In this document: positions 6,941-14,129 of the stretch, piece by piece
How positions within the stretch are numbered: the stretch's first letter is position 1
Layout: the number at the start of each line of letters is the position of its first letter
Origin: Bryobacterales bacterium
GTDB taxonomy: Bacteria > Acidobacteriota > Terriglobia > Bryobacterales > Bryobacteraceae
DNA length: 14,129 nt
Reading direction: 5' to 3'
NCBI GenBank assembly: GCA_025353235.1
Contig: JANXQZ010000328.1
Coordinates: 1-14,129, forward strand
Notes under the pieces: generated by a model
The model's database searches: none
Told to the model about the DNA's origin: nothing
What the model saw: the letters and a program-made list of their open reading frames with translations, nothing else
Made by a program: the position numbers and the translations under genes

Positions 6941-7489
6941 CTACCGCTTAAAGCTATTCTGAATCGCGCTTTTCCACTCGGAAAACAGCGGGATGTGAAC
7001 CCTGCGTCGAACCGGGTGCCCCTCAGAGGGGTCTTGTAACAAGGAAACAATCTCGGCCGCAGGCACACGCCTTACCACCGCGTCCACCGCCGCGTAACGT
7101 ACCACATGGCTGGGGTCAATGATGAAGACGGATGGCTTGGCGATGCCGCCTTTCTCTCCTGCATTGTATACGCCCCAATCCCTAACGACGCGACGTTCCG
7201 TGTCGCACAAAATCGGAAAAGGCAAAGAGAGGTGAACCCGGAGGGCCTCCGATTGGTCGGGTGTATCCACCGAGACACCTGCTACGCTCGCGCCCGCCGA
7301 CCGGATTTCCGGGTAGTGGTCTCCGTAGTCCGCCAACTGGCGGAGGCAGAAAGGTCACCAATTGCCGCGATAGAAGAGTAGCACCAAGCGCCCGTGCGAG
7401 ATCAACTCTGACAGCCTCCGTGGCACTTCTGTCGAGTCTGGCAGTTCGAATTCCTGTGCAAGCTCGCCAGCGATAGGAACCTTTGCCAT
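6941..7489 (-). CDS. Peroxiredoxin-like (AhpC/TSA fold) protein with in-frame UGA at the catalytic position; probable selenoprotein
   Basis: ATG at 7489 to TAG at 6941 is one frame of 182 residues, broken only by TGA at 7357-7355 (codon 45). Context is LVLLFYRGNW-U45-PFC48, exactly where AhpC/TSA-like proteins carry 'FYRGxWCPxC', so TGA replaces the peroxidatic cysteine and a resolving C48 remains (UxxC). Downstream the thioredoxin fold is complete: AGVSVDTPDQSEALRVHL, FPILCDTERRVVRDWGVY, KPSVFIIDPSHVVRYAA. A hairpin meeting bacterial SECIS spacing follows the TGA. It probably reduces peroxides or disulfides in the cytoplasm with an external thiol donor. Ribosome binding is weak: GGAG lies about 17 nt before the ATG. 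The 171 bases back to the purL stop hold only a small hairpin (7559-7575). The gene sits between purL and purF and is flanked by direct repeats. The alternative is a nonsense mutation, TGC to TGA. Confidence 0.8.
7329..7344 (-). promoter_or_regulatory. Candidate bacterial SECIS element
   Basis: Reading the mRNA after the UGA: 10 nt, then stem UCCGCC, loop AGUU, stem GGCGGA. This is a perfect 6-bp stem with G as second loop base and 16 nt between UGA and loop. Known bacterial SECIS elements are stem-loops just after the UGA, with a G in the first two loop positions and about 16-37 nt of spacing. The stem overlaps the codons for residues 49-54 (LRQLAD). Function is inferred; the short palindrome could be chance. 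Confidence 0.5.
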
Positions 7490-7660
7490 CGCGTCAGTGT
7501 AACACTCCGGCTGGACGAGCCAGTCTACTTCGATGACACCGGGCTGTACCGCTCAGCGTGCTGGCTTGTAGCACATGGCATCTAACGCACATACGAGCCG
7601 TGACCTTGAGGGAACAAGCATTCTACCGGACGAGCTGGAAACGGCATGTGAGGAAGCACC

Positions 7661-7784
7661 TCAAGATTGGTGGAGCAGGTGTTCCAGAGACGCTTGCCAA
7701 CATTCTCGGAGCGCCGTCAACTCGGAATCTACCCAAGTCATTGACCGGTTCGTGATTCGTAACCGCCCTTTCAAAGTAACGCCG
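7661..7784 (-). repeat. Direct repeat copy B (in-frame 3' end of purL)
   Basis: This is the partner of the orphan copy at 6767-6890, in the same orientation at a distance of 894 bases. It encodes the last 40 or so residues of the functional purL and its stop. Of 110 aligned bases 15 differ; within the first 90 (7675-7764) only 9 differ. The pair encloses the peroxiredoxin-like gene. Confidence 0.85.
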
Positions 7785-9874
7785 ATGCTAACGGCTTGGA
7801 CGCCCTTTTCTGCTGCGATGTGGAAGATGCGCTCGGGGTCAGCCGTGGATACCAGTATTCTCGAAGGGCCTTCATGGAAAAGCAGGAATTCCGGCCTAAG
7901 CTCGGAATCGAGATCGATGCTCGCCCCGGTGTTTAGCGGTCCGAAGCAGCATTCAGCAAGCGCGACAGCCAGCCCGCCATCGCTCACGTCGTGCGCCGAC
8001 TCCGCCGTTCCTTCCGCTACTATCTGTCGAATGGCCGCATGCACCCTCTTCTCGTAATCCATGTCGAGGGCAGGCGGCAATCCCCACAGCCCCTTCATGA
8101 TCACCTTGGCATACTGCGTGCCCCCAAACCTGATCGCATCGCAACGCCCAAGTCCGCCCAGCAGGATGATGGTTCGCCCCGAGTTCTGGAAGTGCATCGG
8201 CAGCGGCTGAGCGGTCTTTAGCAGCCCCACGATCCCCATTACGGGCGAAGGGAAAATGCCCTCTCCGAGAGTCTCGTTGTAAAGGCTGACATTCCCGCCG
8301 GTGATCGGTGTTTCGAAGAAGGCGCACGCCTCGGCGATGCCTTCGATGGATTCCACCAGTTGCGCCATAATCTCGGGGCGCTCGGGATTGCCGAAGTTCA
8401 GATTGTTCGTGGCAGCCACAGGCAACGCGCCCACGGTAGACAGATTGCGGCAGCACTCAGCCACGATCAGCTTGCTGCCTTCGCGCGGGTTCAGCAGGCA
8501 GAACCGCGCATTGCCGTCGAGCGACATTGCGATGGAAGTGCCGGTCTCTTTGATGCGAATGATCGCTGCGTCAGTGCCAGGGCCTGCTACCGTGTTGGTG
8601 CGGACCGTGTAGTCGTACTGTTCCCAAATCCAGCGCTTGGAACAAATGTCAGCCGAGCTAAGCAGCGCGATCAGGTCGGTCTTTAGATGGCCGGTTCGGT
8701 CTGGCAGCGGGGGCGCTTCGTAGGGTGCGGGCCTGTATGGCTTCGTGTGCGGCCGGTCATACAAAGGCGCTTCGTCGGCTAAATCGCGGTTGGGTATTTC
8801 GGCCACCACTTTGCCATGATTTTTCACTCGCAGAATGCCGTCGCCCGTCACGACCCCCACCGTCACAGCATCCAGGCCCCACTTGCGGAAGACCTGAAAA
8901 ACCTCGTCTTCCCGCCCTTTCTCAGCCACCAGCAGCATGCGCTCTTGCGATTCCGAAAGCATGATCTCGTACGGGGTCATGCCGACCTCCCGCTGCGGGA
9001 CCAGCTTGAGATCGATCTCGACGCCCGTGCCAGCGCGGCTGCCCATCTCACAAGTGGAGCAAGTGAGTCCTGCCGCGCCCATGTCCTGAATTCCGACAAT
9101 GGCGCCCGTCTTCATCGCTTCCAGGCACGCCTCCAGCAACAGCTTCTCCATGAAAGGATCGCCTACCTGCACATTCGGGCGCTTCTGCTTCGATTCCTCG
9201 GTGAACTCCCCCGAAGCCATGGTGGCGCCGTGGATGCCGTCGCGACCGGTTTTCGCGCCTACGTAGATCACGGGATTCCCGATGCCCTCCGCCTTGCCGT
9301 AGAAAATTTCATCCTTCTTGAAGATCCCGAGCGCGAATACGTTCACTAGCGGGTTGCCGTTGTAGCACGGCTCGAACACGCACTCTCCGCCCACAGTGGG
9401 AACCCCGAAGCAGTTTCCATAGTGAGAGATGCCCGATACTACGCCTTCCAGAATGCGGCGATTACGCGGCACATCGAGCGGGCCGAATCGCAGCGCATCC
9501 ATTACTGCAATGGGGCGCGCGCCCATGGTGAAAATATCCCGCAGGATGCCGCCCACGCCCGTTGCGGCGCCCTGGAACGGTTCGATGAAACTCGGGTGGT
9601 TGTGCGATTCGATTTTGAAGGCGATGGCATAGTCGTCCCCGATGTCGATAATCCCTGCGTTTTCGCCTGGGCCTTGCAGCACCAATTTCCCGCGCGTGGG
9701 CAGCTTCTTCAAATGCAGGCGGGAACTCTTGTAGGAGCAATGCTCGCTCCACATCACGCTGAAGATGCCAAGTTCAGTGTAGGTGGGTTCGCGGCCGAGC
9801 AAGGACACGATCTTCTGATACTCACCCCCGGTCAGTTGGTGAACGGCGATGATCTCGTCGGAAAAAGCACTCAT
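7661..9874 (-). CDS. purL: Phosphoribosylformylglycinamidine synthase, synthetase subunit (small type)
   Basis: The 737 residues are typical of the small PurL that works with PurQ and PurS to convert FGAR, ATP and glutamine to FGAM. Family blocks are [10 protein letters not shown] (42-51), [21 protein letters not shown] (87-107, substrate and ATP site), [15 protein letters not shown] (239-252 region), [16 protein letters not shown] (262-277) and [14 protein letters not shown] (628-641). These give the two AIRS-like N- and C-domain pairs. The ATG at 9874 overlaps the purQ TGA as ATGA, so translation is coupled. An upstream TTG/GTG extension to 9934 is rejected because it only reads through the purQ end. 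The last 40 residues are encoded by a DNA segment present a second time upstream of purF, and this tail may have been replaced during insertion of the neighbouring redox gene. Confidence 0.96.
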   Translation of the reverse strand: MSAFSDEIIAVHQLTGGEYQKIVSLLGREPTYTELGIFSVMWSEHCSYKSSRLHLKKLPTRGKLVLQGPGENAGIIDIGDDYAIAFKIESHNHPSFIEPFQGAATGVGGILRDIFTMGARPIAVMDALRFGPLDVPRNRRILEGVVSGISHYGNCFGVPTVGGECVFEPCYNGNPLVNVFALGIFKKDEIFYGKAEGIGNPVIYVGAKTGRDGIHGATMASGEFTEESKQKRPNVQVGDPFMEKLLLEACLEAMKTGAIVGIQDMGAAGLTCSTCEMGSRAGTGVEIDLKLVPQREVGMTPYEIMLSESQERMLLVAEKGREDEVFQVFRKWGLDAVTVGVVTGDGILRVKNHGKVVAEIPNRDLADEAPLYDRPHTKPYRPAPYEAPPLPDRTGHLKTDLIALLSSADICSKRWIWEQYDYTVRTNTVAGPGTDAAIIRIKETGTSIAMSLDGNARFCLLNPREGSKLIVAECCRNLSTVGALPVAATNNLNFGNPERPEIMAQLVESIEGIAEACAFFETPITGGNVSLYNETLGEGIFPSPVMGIVGLLKTAQPLPMHFQNSGRTIILLGGLGRCDAIRFGGTQYAKVIMKGLWGLPPALDMDYEKRVHAAIRQIVAEGTAESAHDVSDGGLAVALAECCFGPLNTGASIDLDSELRPEFLLFHEGPSRILVSTADPERIFHIAAEKGVQAVSIGVTLKGRLRITNRSMTWVDSELTALRECWQASLEHLLHQS

Positions 9875-10548
9875 GAAGCGACGCAGCCGGCGAACTGTGC
9901 AACCGATTGCAGGACCACGAGGCCGTCCGTACAACCCATGAGAGGCTCGGTGGCCCGTTCGGGATGCGGCATCATTCCCATCACGTTGCGTCCCTCGTTC
10001 AAAATGCCGGCGATATCTCGCATGGAACCGTTAGGGTTGTCCAGGTAGCGGAATAGAATCCGATCCTCCGCTTCCAACCGATCGAGAGTTCGCTCATCGG
10101 CGACATAACAGCCTTCGCCATGCGCTACGGGCAGATGAATTACCTGGCCTTTGCTGCCTTCGGAAGTGAATGGGGAGCGAGTAGTTTCAATCCGCAGCGG
10201 CGTGGACCGACAGGCAAACTTCAAGCCCTTGTTCCGCACCAGCGCCCCAGGCAGCAGACCCGCCTCCACCAACACTTGAAAGCCATTGCAGATGCCTAAG
10301 ACCAGTCCACCTTCCGCCGCGAAGCGCTTAACGGCGCTCATGACGGGAGAGAATCTTGCGATCGCCCCGCAGCGCAAGTAGTCGCCATAAGAGAACCCGC
10401 CAGGCAGAATTACGGCGTCAAGATGAGAGGGAAGGTCAAGAGAATCGTGCCAGATGAACTCAGCTTGTTGGCCTGCATTGTGAGTGATCGCATACCACGC
10501 ATCGTGGTCGCAATTGCTGCCAGGAAACACTACGACACCGAATCTCAT
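9871..10548 (-). CDS. purQ: Phosphoribosylformylglycinamidine synthase, glutamine amidotransferase subunit
   Basis: This 225-residue class I glutamine amidotransferase releases ammonia from glutamine and passes it to PurL. The oxyanion and entry region is [17 protein letters not shown] (46-62). The catalytic triad is C87 in LGICNGFQ, with H195 and E197 in MMPHPERA. The start ATG at 10548 follows AGGAAC by 6 nt. It is the first gene of the minus-strand purQ-purL-(peroxiredoxin)-purF run. The small partner purS, usually directly upstream, is absent: the 152 bases before purQ hold no suitable frame. A promoter must lie in that divergent gap, but I could not place a convincing one on this strand. 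Confidence 0.96.
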   Translation of the reverse strand: MRFGVVVFPGSNCDHDAWYAITHNAGQQAEFIWHDSLDLPSHLDAVILPGGFSYGDYLRCGAIARFSPVMSAVKRFAAEGGLVLGICNGFQVLVEAGLLPGALVRNKGLKFACRSTPLRIETTRSPFTSEGSKGQVIHLPVAHGEGCYVADERTLDRLEAEDRILFRYLDNPNGSMRDIAGILNEGRNVMGMMPHPERATEPLMGCTDGLVVLQSVAQFAGCVAS

Positions 10549-10665
10549 GGAACTGTTCCTAGCTTAGCAACTCCATACCTGGATTAACGCGTATTGGCTG
10601 TCTTCGGCAGCGCGAACTCGCTGGAAAGCCAAACCAACTATCAACTCAAATTCCCGCGCCCCAAT

Positions 10666-10694
10666 TTGACGGCTGACCCGCGCGGGGGTAGTCT
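10666..10694 (+). promoter_or_regulatory. Promoter of the two-helix membrane protein gene, leaderless type
   Basis: TTGACG (10666-10671), 17 bases, then TAGTCT (10689-10694). The GTG start codon at 10701 lies 6 bases after the -10 box, about where transcription should begin, and no Shine-Dalgarno is present. This is the layout of a leaderless mRNA. Confidence 0.5.
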
Positions 10695-10700
10695 TAAATT

Positions 10701-11315
10701 GTGCCTGCGCCCATTACACGCTACCGCCCTTCCCGCCCGGTCCTTTGGGCTGGATTGGCCGCCTTGGCGATTGCGGCTTTCTCCGGATGGGTGGCCTTGA
10801 GCTGGCCCTATGCCTGGATCGCGTCCGGTCTGGCTGCGGCAAGCGCTATCCTATTCATTCTGATGTTTTTGGCCCCGGAAGTTCAGATCCATGAATCGCA
10901 CCTCAAGATCGGCAAGCGCTCCATCGGCTGGGCCCAAATCCGTCGGCTGGATCGCATCTCCCTAGTTCCCTTGCTCGTCCGCATGACTCTCGCCGACCAG
11001 AAATTGGTCTCCGTTTTCTACGCAGGCGACGCGGATTCATCCAGTAATTTGCTGCGCCACTTGCGCCGCTACTCGCGTGAAGCCGTGATCGACGGCGTTG
11101 CGTACAAAAAATTCTGGGGCGAATCTGCCACTCCCGGTGCCCAAGGCAAGCAGCCCCCTCCGCCGCGTTGCCGTTTACTGCTCCCAGAAGACGAGGCCGA
11201 AATCGAGCGAATGTTCCAGCGCTTGAAAGCTGGCCGCCATCTCGATCAGACCGGCTCCGCCCCGAAAGGAAGTCCCCGCAGTTCTAGCCAGAAGCCCTCG
11301 GGCGACGACCAGTAG
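10701..11315 (+). CDS. Membrane protein with two helices and a PH-like cytoplasmic domain, unknown function
   Basis: The protein is 204 residues. Two hydrophobic segments lie near residues 14-34 and 38-57 with a short turn between them, so both ends probably face the cytoplasm. The part after residue 60 (VQIHESHLKIGKRSIGWAQI, RRLDRIS, LLVRMTLADQKLVSVFYAGD) alternates like the strands of bacterial PH-type domains that follow two helices, but that assignment is inference. The last 30 residues are a polar Ser/Pro/Lys-rich tail. The GTG start is set by the position of the promoter; an ATG nearby does not exist in frame. The ABC exporter gene starts 26 bases downstream on the same strand, so the two may be co-transcribed and this protein might be an accessory to it. 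I do not recognise a named family. Confidence 0.75.
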   Translation: MPAPITRYRPSRPVLWAGLAALAIAAFSGWVALSWPYAWIASGLAAASAILFILMFLAPEVQIHESHLKIGKRSIGWAQIRRLDRISLVPLLVRMTLADQKLVSVFYAGDADSSSNLLRHLRRYSREAVIDGVAYKKFWGESATPGAQGKQPPPPRCRLLLPEDEAEIERMFQRLKAGRHLDQTGSAPKGSPRSSSQKPSGDDQ

Positions 11316-11341
11316 GCTGGCGAGCCGACAGTCTTAGAACC

Positions 11342-13090
11342 ATGCGTAAGCTCGCCCGCAGCGCCCGGCCTTACTTATGGCGTCATCGCCGAGGTCTGGC
11401 GCTTGGCATGGGAGCCTTGGCGGTAAAGGACATCTTGCATGCCGCCTTGCCGCTCGTGATCCGCGACGGCGTCGACTCCCTTACCGCCGGATTCCGGCTC
11501 GAAACCATCTTCCGGCTGGCAGCCCTGCTGATCGCCCTCTCCATCGGCAAGGGCATCTTCCAGTACTGGATGCGCGTCATCCTGATCGGCATCTCCCGCG
11601 ACATCGAGTACGATCTCCGCAACGACCTGTTCTCCCACCTGATCGGCCTTTCCTCGAATTTTTACTCCCGCTACCGCACTGGCGACATCATGGCGCGCTC
11701 CACCAATGACCTAAACGCCGTTCGCATGATGCTCGGCCCAGGCATCATGTATTGGACCGAGACTACCTTGACCGCCATGCTCACCATCGGCGTGATGCTT
11801 TCAGTCGACTGGAAATTAGCCCTGCTGGCCCTCCTTCCAGCGCCGCTCGTGAGCTTCGTGGTGATCTGGTTCGGCCGCCGCATTCACGACCGCTTTGAGG
11901 CCATCCAGAAAATGTTCTCCGAGATCAGCAGCCAGGTTCAAGAGAACCTGTCGGGGGTGCGCGTCATTCGCGCCTACGCGCAGGAGACTTCGGAGATCCG
12001 GCGCTTCGAGGTCGTAAATCAGGACTACATCGCGCAAAACATTCGCCTCGCTCGTCTGTCCGGCTTGTTCATGCCCCTCCTGCAGGCGCTGATCGGCCTC
12101 ACGTTTCTAATCGTCCTGTGGGTGGGAGGCTACCGTCTGCTTTCGCATCACATCAGCCTGGGCAGTTTCGTCATGTTCAACACGTACATGGGAATGCTGG
12201 TCTGGCCGATGATCGCGATGGGCTGGGTGGTGAATCTCATGCAACGCGGGCGCGCTTCCTGGGATCGGATCATGGAACTGCTGGCCGAGAAGCCGGACAT
12301 CGTGGCCAGGCGTCATCCGCCGACGATTTTGGAGGCGCGTTCGGATGGAGCCGCCATCGAGTTTCGGGACGTAGAGGTTCACTATCCAGCCGGTAAGGCT
12401 CTAGATGGAGTGAATTTGAAAGTCCCTGCCGGATCCACGGTGGCGATTGTCGGCCATACCGGAAGCGGGAAGAGCACGCTGGTCAGTCTGATTCCCCGGC
12501 TCTTGGATCCCACGCATGGCTTCGTCACGCTTGATGGCGTGGATCTGCGCGACTTCGATCCCAGCGAAGTCCGCAGTCAGATTGGGTTCGTCCCGCAGGA
12601 GACCTTTTTATTCAGCGCGACGCTGGGCGAAAACATCGCTTGGGGCGTCCAGGGCGCGAGCGCAGATGAGGTGGGGCGAGCTGCCGAACTCGCTGGCCTC
12701 AGTTCGGACATCGCGGGTTTTCCCGAGGGCTACGAGACCGTGATTGGCGAACGCGGGTTGACACTCTCGGGAGGGCAGAAGCAGCGCGTGGCGATTGCCC
12801 GAGCGATTTTGCGGAATCCGCGGGTGCTTATTCTGGACGATGCGCTGTCGAGCGTGGACACGTTGACCGAGGAGCGGATTCTGAGTGCGCTGTCGGCGAT
12901 CATGCATGGGCGTACCACGATACTGATTTCGCATCGCGTCTCGACCGTGCAAAATGCGGATCGGATTTTCGTGCTCGAGCACGGCGAGATCGTGGAGCAA
13001 GGCAGCCACGCGGAATTGATACGCACGGGCGGCTACTATGCCGACCTTTATCAAAAGCAACTGCTCGAAGAAGAGCTGGAAGCAATTTAA
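11342..13090 (+). CDS. ABC exporter half-transporter (MdlA/BmrC-like, degenerate catalytic site)
   Basis: The protein is 582 residues. The transmembrane domain (about 1-325, six helices) has the coupling-helix pattern LSSNFYSRYRTGDIMARSTND (104-124). The nucleotide-binding domain has A-loop Y348, Walker A GHTGSGKST (371-379), Q-loop Q419, signature LSGGQ (475-479), Walker B VLILDD (495-500) and H-loop H531. The residue after the Walker B Asp is D500 instead of the catalytic Glu, as in the non-hydrolysing half of heterodimeric exporters (TM287, BmrC) and in MdlA. It would therefore be expected to pair with a second half-transporter, but none is in this window. The ATG at 11342 has no clear ribosome binding site. 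The likely role is export of a lipid or drug-like compound across the inner membrane; substrate unknown. Confidence 0.93.
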   Translation: MRKLARSARPYLWRHRRGLALGMGALAVKDILHAALPLVIRDGVDSLTAGFRLETIFRLAALLIALSIGKGIFQYWMRVILIGISRDIEYDLRNDLFSHLIGLSSNFYSRYRTGDIMARSTNDLNAVRMMLGPGIMYWTETTLTAMLTIGVMLSVDWKLALLALLPAPLVSFVVIWFGRRIHDRFEAIQKMFSEISSQVQENLSGVRVIRAYAQETSEIRRFEVVNQDYIAQNIRLARLSGLFMPLLQALIGLTFLIVLWVGGYRLLSHHISLGSFVMFNTYMGMLVWPMIAMGWVVNLMQRGRASWDRIMELLAEKPDIVARRHPPTILEARSDGAAIEFRDVEVHYPAGKALDGVNLKVPAGSTVAIVGHTGSGKSTLVSLIPRLLDPTHGFVTLDGVDLRDFDPSEVRSQIGFVPQETFLFSATLGENIAWGVQGASADEVGRAAELAGLSSDIAGFPEGYETVIGERGLTLSGGQKQRVAIARAILRNPRVLILDDALSSVDTLTEERILSALSAIMHGRTTILISHRVSTVQNADRIFVLEHGEIVEQGSHAELIRTGGYYADLYQKQLLEEELEAI

Positions 13091-13106
13091 AGCAGAATTG
13101 TTTTTG

Positions 13107-14129
13107 TCAAAACGTAATCCTAACCCGCAGCCGCACAGTGCGTCGGCTGTCCACCCCTTCCTGGGGATAGCTCGCGATGAGCCGCCCGAAATCCGGATTC
13201 GGAGTCACGTCCTGGATCTCAGGCTTCAGCGTAGTTGGATTCACCTTGAGCGAGAAAGACCCAAGGTTGCCAATGTCGTAATTGTCGGGCGACTTCAACG
13301 GATGGTTCAAAATGTTGTTCACATCCGCTCCCAGTTCGGCGCGAACTTTCTCCCCAACGCGGAATACCTTGCGGACGCCAGTATTCAGCCCGAGGCTGCC
13401 GGGGCCGGTTAGCAGATTCCTGGTGGCCACCGCCGGGTTCGTGAACAAATCCCCACCTAGCGGAGGAGTCGTAAATGCCGCCGGATTCCATAACCGATCG
13501 CCGCTCTTCACATTCGGATTGCCGCTAACCACCGGCCGGAAGCTGGTGTTATAAAAACCGCCCGTAGCATCGAGCGACCCCGATGCAATGTTGCCCGGAG
13601 AAATGGGTCCGCAGTTATCGCAGGTCCACAACGGGGTAAACCCGGTTCCGGATTTAACGAACCCCTGCCAGGAAACCTGCCACCCTCCCGCAACCGCGTC
13701 CAGCCAGCGGGGTATTCCCGACCCGTATTTCCTGCCTCGGCCGTATGGCGAGTCGACAATGCCATACGTGATAAAGCGATGCCGCGATGTGAACGCATCC
13801 ATGCCGTAGTCCGCCGATGGATTGAACTGGTTATAAGCGGTTCCGCCGAGGCTCGAGTTGCCCGTGTCCGCAGCCGTCGATTTCTGATCTAGCAGTGTGT
13901 AGCTTGCATTGAACGTGAACCCGCCCGAGAAGCGTCGGTTGAACTCGGCCTGAAAAGCGTTGCTGCGCCCATGCCCGAAGTTGCCGAAGCTGGTCAGGAA
14001 GTCGCTGAGGGCAGGATACGGCAGACGCGCGAGATCCGCAGGCGAGTAGTTGCAATCGCCATCATCGGGCGAACAAGGAGTGACGCCGTCGCCGGTGGTA
14101 GTGCCGAAAGGCTTGTCGCTGGGCTGGAT
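13107..14129 (-). CDS. TonB-dependent receptor (Oar-like), C-terminal 340 residues; N-terminus beyond window edge
   Basis: The minus strand is open from the right edge to TGA at 13109-13107. It shows the late beta-barrel of an outer-membrane receptor: strands such as NAFQAEFNRRFSGGFTFNAS and YTLLD, the acidobacterial signature 'FNPSADYGxxxxxxRHRF', then GGWQVSWQGFVKSGTGFTP, VRAELGADVNNILNHP and a terminal strand TVRLRVRITF ending in Phe, the outer-membrane insertion signal. Proteins of this group, with a carboxypeptidase-regulatory-like N-terminal domain, are greatly expanded in Acidobacteriota. They are thought to import large substrates or remodel the envelope. Two close cysteine pairs lie in predicted surface loops (TCDNCG; CSPDDGDC). 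The ABC exporter gene ends only 16 bases away on the opposite strand. No hairpin is seen in the gap, only a T-run. Confidence 0.88.
   Translation of the reverse strand: MQPSDKPFGTTTGDGVTPCSPDDGDCNYSPADLARLPYPALSDFLTSFGNFGHGRSNAFQAEFNRRFSGGFTFNASYTLLDQKSTAADTGNSSLGGTAYNQFNPSADYGMDAFTSRHRFITYGIVDSPYGRGRKYGSGIPRWLDAVAGGWQVSWQGFVKSGTGFTPLWTCDNCGPISPGNIASGSLDATGGFYNTSFRPVVSGNPNVKSGDRLWNPAAFTTPPLGGDLFTNPAVATRNLLTGPGSLGLNTGVRKVFRVGEKVRAELGADVNNILNHPLKSPDNYDIGNLGSFSLKVNPTTLKPEIQDVTPNPDFGRLIASYPQEGVDSRRTVRLRVRITF

Noticed and set aside
6941..7336. Reading the peroxiredoxin as a short protein from a TTG at 7336.
   Set aside because: The same frame continues upstream through one TGA into the conserved N-terminal half with an ATG; starting at 7336 would remove the active site.
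7355..7357. TGA decoded as tryptophan (alternative genetic code).
   Set aside because: TGA is used as a normal stop by purQ, PilZ and the TonB receptor gene here, and the position calls for Cys/Sec, not Trp.
7559..7575. Small inverted repeat GTGCT-N7-AGCAC after purL as a terminator.
   Set aside because: It has only five pairs and no T-run on either side.
7575..8057. Plus-strand frame of 160 codons crossing the purL end.
   Set aside because: It lies mostly antisense to purL and shows no domain or ribosome binding site.
9422..10048. Plus-strand frame of 208 codons across purL/purQ.
   Set aside because: It is antisense to two certain purine genes and has no recognisable motif.
13091..13106. 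A terminator between the ABC exporter and the TonB receptor gene.
   Set aside because: There is a T-run but no stem within the 16-base gap.
1..14129. tRNA/rRNA genes, CRISPR arrays and intact insertion sequences.
   Set aside because: None was seen: no cloverleaf, no regularly spaced repeats, no transposase or integrase motifs.

Overview
The window looks like a chromosome segment of an Acidobacteriota bacterium, probably of the Solibacter/Bryobacter type. This rests on protein style only: an Oar-like TonB-dependent receptor C-terminus, small secreted beta-rich proteins typical of that phylum, a UPF0182 protein and moderately high G+C. I could not run a search.

Left part (1-5300). A nucleoside-hydrolase-like gene runs off the left edge on the minus strand. 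The 498-base gap after it is not empty: read in all plus frames it holds a decayed parD-parE toxin-antitoxin operon. Then come a 913-residue UPF0182 membrane protein, a small PilZ protein with a promoter almost on its start codon, and two divergent small secreted proteins. Rho-independent terminators close the minus-strand secreted-protein gene and purF.

Centre (5340-10548), all minus strand. Purine biosynthesis genes run purQ -> purL (ATGA overlap) -> a peroxiredoxin-like gene -> purF. The peroxiredoxin-like frame is interrupted by one TGA exactly where the peroxidatic cysteine belongs (FYRGNW-U-PFC). A small hairpin with a G in its loop begins 10 nt after that TGA. The best reading is a selenoprotein with a bacterial SECIS element. 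The gene is flanked by two direct copies, about 86% identical and offset by 894 bp, of the last ~124 bp of purL. One copy is the true purL end. The other is an orphan purL tail whose stop lies 5 nt before the purF ATG. This suggests that purL and purF were once directly coupled and that the redox gene was inserted between them with a replacement purL end.

Right part (10701-14129). A two-helix membrane protein with a leaderless-type promoter lies just ahead of an ABC exporter half-transporter, which has Asp at the catalytic Glu position and no partner in view. The convergent minus-strand gene is the C-terminal 340 residues of an outer-membrane TonB-dependent receptor that runs off the right edge.

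Functionally, purQ, purL and purF give the first and fourth steps of IMP synthesis (no purS is visible), and the nucleoside hydrolase could feed purine salvage. The remaining genes are envelope or signalling functions.
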